The notes beneath the pieces are model-generated. The model did not search any database. It was not told the DNA's origin and worked only from the letters and a program-made list of their open reading frames with translations. Below are positions 58,890 through 64,000 of a stretch of DNA of 64,000 nucleotides, in pieces (the first letter of the stretch is position 1; every line of letters starts with the position of its first letter). The DNA is from JAAYTY01 sp964569245 (GTDB taxonomy: Bacteria; Fermentibacterota; Fermentibacteria; Fermentibacterales; Fermentibacteraceae): the NCBI GenBank assembly GCA_964569245.1, contig CAZMTK010000001.1, positions 62,001 through 126,000 of the forward strand, given 5' to 3'. Made by a program: the position numbers and the translations under genes.

Positions 58890-60016
58890 ACGACCTCTCC
58901 TCCGCCACCCTGTTCTATCGTCTCATGGACGGCCTGCCGAGGATGACCCCGGAGCTCGAGGCGTCCCTCCTCGAAGACCTGCAGTTCGCACGCATGTCCA
59001 TATTGAAGGCTCTGTGGGAGACCCGCCCTGCCCGGGCGGAGCTCGTGACAGGAATGCGCGCTCTCGCCCGGGGGGAGCCCGCATCCGGCGGGCTGCTCGA
59101 CGAGCGCTATTGGGCGCTGGAGAACGGCCGGCTTCCCGCCGGCAGGAGGTCCGAGCTGGAGGCGGCGGTTGCGGAGCTCGAGGCCTGCGGCCCGAACAGG
59201 AGGACGGCGGCGGCTGTGGGGCTCAGATGGGCCGGCGTAGAAACTATGGCTGCCACCCGCGCATCCGGTGCCGGAGCGCTGAGGGACGCTCTGGATCTCC
59301 ACAGATCGGTCCTCGAGAGAATAGTCGAGGCGAATCTCAGGCTGGCAGTGAAGTTCGCCAGGCGCTACTGCTCGATGTCTGCACTGGAGGAGATGGATCT
59401 GATCCAGGCGGGCTGCGAGGGTCTGATGTCGGCGGTGAGGAGGTTCGATCCCCAGCTCGGCTACAGGTTCTCCACCTATTCGGTCTGGTGGATCAGGCAT
59501 TCCATTTCGAGAGCCCTGCTGGAGGGAGGGCGGCTGCTCAGGATGCCGAGGGACTCGATGCAGAAGCTCTGCGCGATGCGAAGAGCAGAGGCGGAGCTGT
59601 TCGAGAGCCTCGGGAGGCCTCCGTCGCGAGACGAACTTGCCGGGAAGCTCGGAATGGGCACGGGTGCCCTCGAAACCCTCGTCGGGATGGAGTCTGCATA
59701 TGTCGAACTCGACGCGGACGGCACTCCATTCTCCGCCGCCTCATTCGCGCAGGAGCGCGAACCGTTCCCGTCACCGGAGTCGGAGGCGCAGGAGAAATAC
59801 CGGAGGTCCGTGGTCCGCAGCGCTCTCGAAGTGCTGAGTGCGCGGGAGAGGACGACGATAGAGCTCAGGTTCGGCCTGGGAACCGAGCCGCCCCGCTCGC
59901 TCGCAGAGATCGGCGGGATTCTAGGAGTCACGGCCGAGAGGGTCCGGCAGCTGGAGTCGGGTGCTCTGCGCAAGCTCAGGATCAGGCTCCTCATGGAGCC
60001 GGGGTGCGCACTGTGA
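58886..60016 (+). CDS. rpoD: RpoD-like sigma-70 factor
   Basis: The 376-residue sigma factor has no region 1.1. Region 2 is clear: VEANLRLAVKFARRY, EEMDLIQAGCEGLMSAVRRFD, and YRFSTYSVWWIRHSISRAL. Region 3 follows, then region 4 (ARERTTIELRFGLG and VTAERVRQLESGALRKLR). Position after dnaG implies the housekeeping sigma. In region 2.4, His205 and Ser208 occupy the positions of E. coli Gln437 and Thr440, which read the -12 base. GTG start overlapping dnaG. Confidence 0.9.
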   Translation: MNDLSSATLFYRLMDGLPRMTPELEASLLEDLQFARMSILKALWETRPARAELVTGMRALARGEPASGGLLDERYWALENGRLPAGRRSELEAAVAELEACGPNRRTAAAVGLRWAGVETMAATRASGAGALRDALDLHRSVLERIVEANLRLAVKFARRYCSMSALEEMDLIQAGCEGLMSAVRRFDPQLGYRFSTYSVWWIRHSISRALLEGGRLLRMPRDSMQKLCAMRRAEAELFESLGRPPSRDELAGKLGMGTGALETLVGMESAYVELDADGTPFSAASFAQEREPFPSPESEAQEKYRRSVVRSALEVLSARERTTIELRFGLGTEPPRSLAEIGGILGVTAERVRQLESGALRKLRIRLLMEPGCAL

Positions 60017-60840
60017 GTCTTCTCAGGCGAGTTCTCGCCCTCTCGGCCTTGGCCGCCTTCGGCTGCACCGACCGCGCTCCGGCAGCCGGGGACGACAGGC
60101 TGGTCGTATTCGGGCCCTCCCTCGCCCAGCTCATGTACCAGGGCGGTCTGGGAGACAGGATCGTCGGCCTGGACAGGTACAGCTCGCCGGCTCCGGGATG
60201 TACCGCTCCGGCCGACGTCGGCGGCTATCTCGATCCGTCCCTCGAAGTCGTCGCATCGCTGGAGCCGACATCCATCCACGTCGCAGGCTGCAGCAGGGAG
60301 CTCTCCTCCCTGGCCTCCTCCCTGGGAGTCCCTCTCTTCACCTACAGCTTCGACAGGATCGACGACGTGTTCGCAGCGATGGACTCGATAGACTCCAGGT
60401 ACGGAACGGACCTTTCGTGGCTGCGGGAGCGCACGGAGAGCGTTCTCGACTCGATCGGAGCTCTGGCCGGACCCGAATCGGTGTCCCTCGTCATCGTAGT
60501 CTGGCACGACCCGGGCTCCGGCAGCATGACGGTCTCCGGAAGGGAGACCTTCCTCGGCGACATGGCAGCGAGGATGGGATTGGACCTGCTGGCGCCGCCC
60601 TCGGGAACCTATCCGTCGGTTTCCGTAGAGGGCGTGCTGGAGATGTCACCCGACCACATAGTGATGCTGCTGCCCCAGTCGGCGAGGGACAGCCTGAGAG
60701 TGACGGAGGAGGAGACGGCCTTCTGGGAGTCTTTCGGGTATCCGCGGGAAAGGGTGCACTGCGCGTTCGGGAAGGATCTGCTGGTCCCGGGGGCCTCCAT
60801 GGCCTCGACCGCAAGGAGGATCGCTTCCTGCGTTCTCTAG
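60013..60840 (+). CDS. Periplasmic-binding lipoprotein of a BtuF/FecB-type ABC importer
   Basis: The 275-residue lipoprotein (lipobox LAAFGC) has the class III binding-protein pattern: RLVVFGPSLAQLMYQGGLGDRIVGLDRY, a middle helix, then VVWHDPGSG, LGDMAARMGLDLL and PDHIVMLLPQS. Cobalamin, haem or ferric siderophore are the usual ligands. ATPase and permease genes follow, completing the importer. GTG start overlapping the sigma gene. Cobalamin is an attractive guess because a B12-type radical SAM protein is encoded at 5.9 kb, but no riboswitch marks the operon. Confidence 0.82.
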   Translation: MSLLRRVLALSALAAFGCTDRAPAAGDDRLVVFGPSLAQLMYQGGLGDRIVGLDRYSSPAPGCTAPADVGGYLDPSLEVVASLEPTSIHVAGCSRELSSLASSLGVPLFTYSFDRIDDVFAAMDSIDSRYGTDLSWLRERTESVLDSIGALAGPESVSLVIVVWHDPGSGSMTVSGRETFLGDMAARMGLDLLAPPSGTYPSVSVEGVLEMSPDHIVMLLPQSARDSLRVTEEETAFWESFGYPRERVHCAFGKDLLVPGASMASTARRIASCVL

Positions 60841-61613
60841 AGCTCGATTCTGTGTCTGTCCGGTACGGCGGCTCGCCGCCCGTCCTCGAAGGCCTCTCCT
60901 TCGGCCTGGACAGGGGGGAGGTCTGCGCAATGATCGGCCCCAACGGTGCAGGCAAGAGCACCCTGCTCAGAGGGATACTCGACATCGGCCCGGTGGTGGA
61001 GGGCTTCGTGTCGGTGTGCGGGATGGACTCGAGAGCGCTATCCAGGCTTGAGAGAGCCCGTCTCATGTCGTTCCTCCCCCAGGAGTACAGCCATGTCTCG
61101 AGGCTGACCGCCCTGGAGACAGTGCTGCTCGGGAGGCACCCGCACAGGGCGGCATGGGAGGGCGACTCGAGCCGGGATCTCTCCATCGCCCTCGAGGCGA
61201 TGACTCTGGCTGGAGTGGAGCACGTCCGTGGACGGGCCTTCTGCGAGCTGTCGGGGGGCGAGAGGCGGCTCGTGATGCTCGCTTCGGCGATAGCCCAGCA
61301 GCCCTCCGTGCTCCTGCTGGACGAACCCGGCTCCTCGCTGGACTTCAGACACCAGGCCGACCTGTGGAATCTGCTCCACACCCTCGGCACGAGAGGCGTG
61401 ACGGTCCTGGCGAGCACGCACGAGCTGAACACGGCCCTCCGCTTCGTCGACAGGGTGCTGGTGGTCGCTGAAGGGAGGATGGCGGCGTTCGGCCCCCCCG
61501 ATGAGGTCTGCACGCCGGAGCTGCTCGGAGGGGTCTTCGGCATACCCCTCGACGTAGCGAGGAGCCCGGGCGGGGGCTGGTCGGTGCAGCTCTCGGCGGA
61601 GACCGGACGATGA
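60828..61613 (+). CDS. ABC importer ATP-binding protein (BtuD/FecE-like)
   Basis: The ~261-residue ATPase has Walker A GPNGAGKST (~37), a SFLPQEYSHVSRLTALETVLLG Q-loop stretch, the signature LSGGERRLVMLASA (~140), Walker B LLLDEPGSSLDF and STHELNTALRF. The domain must begin before the first GTG (60852). A CTG at 60828 has AAGGAGG nine bases upstream and gives LRSLELDSVSVRYGG, the typical start of this family. It overlaps the binding-protein gene by 13 bp and is followed by the permease (ATGA). Confidence 0.9.
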   Translation: MRSLELDSVSVRYGGSPPVLEGLSFGLDRGEVCAMIGPNGAGKSTLLRGILDIGPVVEGFVSVCGMDSRALSRLERARLMSFLPQEYSHVSRLTALETVLLGRHPHRAAWEGDSSRDLSIALEAMTLAGVEHVRGRAFCELSGGERRLVMLASAIAQQPSVLLLDEPGSSLDFRHQADLWNLLHTLGTRGVTVLASTHELNTALRFVDRVLVVAEGRMAAFGPPDEVCTPELLGGVFGIPLDVARSPGGGWSVQLSAETGR

Positions 61614-62563
61614 GCCGGGCAGGGCGCAGACTCGTCTGGCCTGTCCTTCTGATCCTCCTGGCGACCGGCATAGCCCTGTCTCTGTCCGTGGGTCCGGTCA
61701 GGAACGCGGATGCGTGGATAATCCTCAGGCTGAGGCTTCCCAGAGCAGCCCTGGCCTTGCTCGCCGGGGGCTCCCTGGCCGTCTCGGGTTGCGTTCTCCA
61801 GGCTCTGCTGCGGAACGAGCTGGCGACGCCCTACACCCTCGGCATCTCGGCTGGCGCAGGTCTGGCTGCCGGTTCACTGATAATCTTCCACCCGGCTGCG
61901 CCTCTCATCCTGTCCGTGTCCGCAGGATTCGGGGGCGCTCTGGCGGCTGCACTGGCCGTGTGGCTCATATCCCGGGGCGGAGGGGGAGGGGATGCGGCCA
62001 GGATCCTCCTCGCCGGGGCCACGGTGAACCTGATGGGCGCTTCGGTGCTGCTTCTCTTCGAGTACTTCAGTCCGGCATCCAGGCTTGTCGAGATAGTGAG
62101 ATGGATGATGGGGGATCTCTCGGCGGTGGACTCTACCGTGCCGCTGTTCCTGCTTCCTATCGCGCTTGTCGGCGCATCCATCGTCGCATTCAGGACAGGG
62201 ACGCTGAACCAGCTCGCGATGGGCTCGGACCTCGCAGCGGCCAGAGGGGTCCGGGTGGGTCTCGAGAGGAACGTCCTGATCCTGGCCGCGAGCCTGCTGG
62301 CGGGCGCCACGGTAGGGGCTGTCGGACCCGTGGGATTCGTGGGGCTGATAGTGCCTCACGCGATGAGGAGGCTGTCCGGCTCGGATTACAGGACGCTGGT
62401 GCCGGCCTCGGCAGTGGGAGGCATGGTTCTCCTCCTCTTCGCCGACGTGGTGTCGAGAATCGTAGCGAGCCCCGCCGAGATACCCATAGGCATAGTCATG
62501 GCCCTCGCAGGGGGTCCCTTCTTCCTCTTCCTGCTCTACAGGGACAGGCGGATGGGGGACTAG
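61610..62563 (+). CDS. ABC importer permease (BtuC/FecD-like)
   Basis: The 317-residue permease has about 9-10 membrane spans and the FecCD family motifs: LRLPRAALALLAGGSLAVSG, LQALLRNELATPYTLGISAGAG, the WMMGDL segment, then VGPVGFVGLIVPHAMRR and LFADVVSR with EIPIGIVMALAGGPFFLFLL. It transports the ligand captured by the upstream lipoprotein. It ends the plus-strand operon; only 25 bp separate it from the convergent foldase gene, with a weak AGCGC/GCGCT hairpin there. Confidence 0.92.
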   Translation: MSRAGRRLVWPVLLILLATGIALSLSVGPVRNADAWIILRLRLPRAALALLAGGSLAVSGCVLQALLRNELATPYTLGISAGAGLAAGSLIIFHPAAPLILSVSAGFGGALAAALAVWLISRGGGGGDAARILLAGATVNLMGASVLLLFEYFSPASRLVEIVRWMMGDLSAVDSTVPLFLLPIALVGASIVAFRTGTLNQLAMGSDLAAARGVRVGLERNVLILAASLLAGATVGAVGPVGFVGLIVPHAMRRLSGSDYRTLVPASAVGGMVLLLFADVVSRIVASPAEIPIGIVMALAGGPFFLFLLYRDRRMGD

Positions 62564-62588
62564 CCAGCCTCGCAGCGCCCGCGCTCTG

Positions 62589-64000
62589 CTAGTATCCCGC
62601 AGGCAGGTCCGGCGGTCGCTGGCTCCGCAGGGAGTCCATCGCCGCCATGTATTCCTCGCGCAGATCTTCGACTTCGGAGCGGCGTCTCAGGAGGGCCAGG
62701 AAGTCGCCTATGAGGCCGAAGCTGTGGGCTGCCTGCGTGCTCAGGTACACGGGAGACAGCACCGCCGGATCACCCGGCATGGGAAGCTGATTCCTGACGG
62801 TCACTTCCGCCACCACTGCCGAAGCTCCTGTCCGGTAGGGGCCCATCGGGGTCATGAGGGGCGCGACCAGCGCGTCCAGAGCGAAATCGAGGCTGCAGAG
62901 GATGCCTCCGTAGGCGTCCGGATCGCTGGCAGCGGCCTGTCTGACCGAAGACACCGTGAACTCGGGCGTTGACTGCAGAGGCAGAGATTCCACCTCGGCA
63001 TACGCCCCGAGGGTCAGCCCGAGATCCACCATCCTCTGCATCTCGCGGCCTGCGACGGCGAGCGACGACTCGGCCTGTATGGCTGAGTATGCAGTGATGA
63101 GCAGGGTGCCCGTGGTCGCCGCCTCCTCGTAGGACATCGTGACGCTCTCTGTGCTTCCGTCGAGCTTCTTCGCCGCGATCAGCGCCGGGTATCCCCCCTG
63201 GAAGGACGGAGAGAAGAACACGGGTCCTATCGAGTCTGTCCAGACAGTGTCCAGAGCGAACGCGACCATGGCGGGAGGCAGGCTCGAGTTGAGGGGGGAG
63301 CCCTCCTCGATCCTGATCGTGCCCCAGTCGGCGATCGTCAGCGAGTCGCTCCACGGTATCTCGCCGGCCAGCAGGCCGGTCAGGTTGTCCTCTACCGCGT
63401 ACTGGGTCCATCTGAGCGCCTCCAGTCCGGGCAGGACCGCCGTCTCCCAGTGGGCGATGCTGATCGTGTCCAGTGAACTCCTTCCATCCGAGGACGGATC
63501 AATGGAGAGCACCGAGACGACGTGGCAGGCCTGCAGGTAGCCTCCCCGCAGGGAGGGCGCGACGAACGGCCGGGTCGTCTCCCCGGCGGCGGGAAGGGTG
63601 TCGGACATGGTGAACAGGAGGAAGTTCTCCCTCGTCAGGACGACGGTGTCGGGAGGAGAGGCCCTGTTGAAGGCCAGCGAATCGACGGCCGACATCGCCC
63701 TCAGGATGTCGCTGCTGTCGGGGAGCACGGACACTGCTGCGAACCTCAGTATCCCGAAGGGCGGTGTCGTGAAGAGCTCCTGATGCGAGTCGTAGAAAGC
63801 CCTCAGGTCATCCTCGCCTGGAATGGGGGGGGTGCTCGAGAAGATGATATACCTGGCGGAGATCGGCATGTAGCGCTCCGAGATGAGGTATTCCACCTCC
63901 TCCCTGGACGCCATGTTCTGCAGCCTCGTCGCTGCCGGGAATGCGGCGAAGCGGAGCTGCCTGACAACCTGCTGGAGCTGCGCCGGGAATCCCGGCATCC
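62589..64000 (-). CDS. PpiD/SurA-like foldase (5' partial)
   Basis: The frame stays open through the right edge, so only the C-terminal ~470 residues are visible. The first part resembles PpiD-type foldases: LQQVVRQLRFAAF, MASREEVEYLISERY, ISARYIIFSSTPPIPGEDDL, FYDSHQELFTTPPFG and a VLPDSSD end. This is the SurA_N_3 and pre-parvulin hinge. A divergent region follows with GLLAGEIPWSDS, then FSPSFQGGYPALIAAKK and several helices. A clear active parvulin motif is not seen. It is the fifth foldase-like gene in the window, in addition to the four at 30.5-35.0 kb. Confidence 0.72.
   Translation of the reverse strand, partial: MPGFPAQLQQVVRQLRFAAFPAATRLQNMASREEVEYLISERYMPISARYIIFSSTPPIPGEDDLRAFYDSHQELFTTPPFGILRFAAVSVLPDSSDILRAMSAVDSLAFNRASPPDTVVLTRENFLLFTMSDTLPAAGETTRPFVAPSLRGGYLQACHVVSVLSIDPSSDGRSSLDTISIAHWETAVLPGLEALRWTQYAVEDNLTGLLAGEIPWSDSLTIADWGTIRIEEGSPLNSSLPPAMVAFALDTVWTDSIGPVFFSPSFQGGYPALIAAKKLDGSTESVTMSYEEAATTGTLLITAYSAIQAESSLAVAGREMQRMVDLGLTLGAYAEVESLPLQSTPEFTVSSVRQAAASDPDAYGGILCSLDFALDALVAPLMTPMGPYRTGASAVVAEVTVRNQLPMPGDPAVLSPVYLSTQAAHSFGLIGDFLALLRRRSEVEDLREEYMAAMDSLRSQRPPDLPAGY

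Noticed and set aside
60001..60040. Cobalamin riboswitch ahead of the importer
   Set aside because: The importer start overlaps the sigma gene stop, leaving no room for a leader RNA.
1..64000. CRISPR arrays, tRNA/rRNA genes, insertion sequences, prophage or attachment sites
   Set aside because: All gaps are short and hold no regular direct repeats, cloverleaf sequences or transposase/integrase motifs.

Overview
The window is 64 kb of GC-rich bacterial chromosome (about two-thirds G+C by eye) packed with protein genes. No rRNA, tRNA, CRISPR array, transposase or phage gene was found. The encoded cell is a diderm: it has LolA, BamD, SurA, a PpiD-like foldase and many lipoproteins. It also has a type IV pilus retraction ATPase (PilT). 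Neighbouring housekeeping genes mix in an order unlike any well-known model genome. Together with the secreted repeat proteins, this suggests an uncultured candidate phylum of the Fermentibacteria/Eisenbacteria (FCB) kind. That placement is inference; no 16S gene is present to test it.

Layout. 1-1515: 3' end of a secreted protein made of ~300-bp Ig-like repeats. 1615-5818 (minus): an operon of a CAP-domain secreted protein and two membrane HD-GYP proteins, one catalytically intact and one degenerate. 5866-23627 (plus): a B12-type radical SAM protein, aroE, a HydE-like enzyme, aroK, an HU-CBM48 fusion, ftsK, a LytR_C-like lipoprotein, lolA, rimO, two unknown envelope proteins, bamD, nadD, pilT, nfeD, a stomatin gene, dapA, dapB, a MEMO/AMMECR1 pair and a coiled-coil lipoprotein. 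23680-24906 (minus): tyrS. 25003-39422 (plus): upp, an M23 peptidase, mfd, four consecutive parvulin-type foldase genes ending in surA, an S4 protein, ftsEX, yajC, def, fmt and a DUF116 gene. 39419-41648 (minus): pepF and a FlK-like thioesterase. 41762-42991 (plus): an MFS transporter. 43230-45101 (minus): two related repeat lipoproteins. 45276-62563 (plus): a diguanylate cyclase, an amidohydrolase, nadC, coaX, a stand-alone coaC, mtnA, a propeller protein, dnaK, dnaJ, mutS2, dnaG, a primary-type sigma factor and a BtuFDC-like ABC importer. 62589-64000 (minus): the 3' part of a PpiD-like foldase gene.

How it fits together. Many genes serve the envelope: lipoprotein transport (LolA), outer-membrane protein assembly (BamD, SurA and its relatives), preprotein translocation (YajC), septal hydrolase control (FtsEX with an M23 peptidase nearby) and a pilus. 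A second group makes precursors: aromatic amino acids, lysine/diaminopimelate, NAD and CoA. A third runs replication, repair and proteostasis (FtsK, Mfd, MutS2, DnaG, sigma, DnaK/J). c-di-GMP turnover is represented by one GGDEF protein and one intact HD-GYP protein. At 21 junctions the start codon overlaps the previous stop by 1-4 bases, so translation is probably coupled widely. Promoter-like sequences with a TTGAC-type -35 and a 17-bp spacer recur in the few non-coding gaps. Every gap is shorter than 300 bp.

Most unusual items: an HU-type DNA-binding protein fused to a glycogen-binding CBM48 domain; the tandem parvulin array; the CAP/HD-GYP/pseudo-HD-GYP operon with a leaderless-type promoter; a 50-bp AT-rich patch inside fmt; and the duplicated C-terminal cassette shared by two adjacent lipoproteins.
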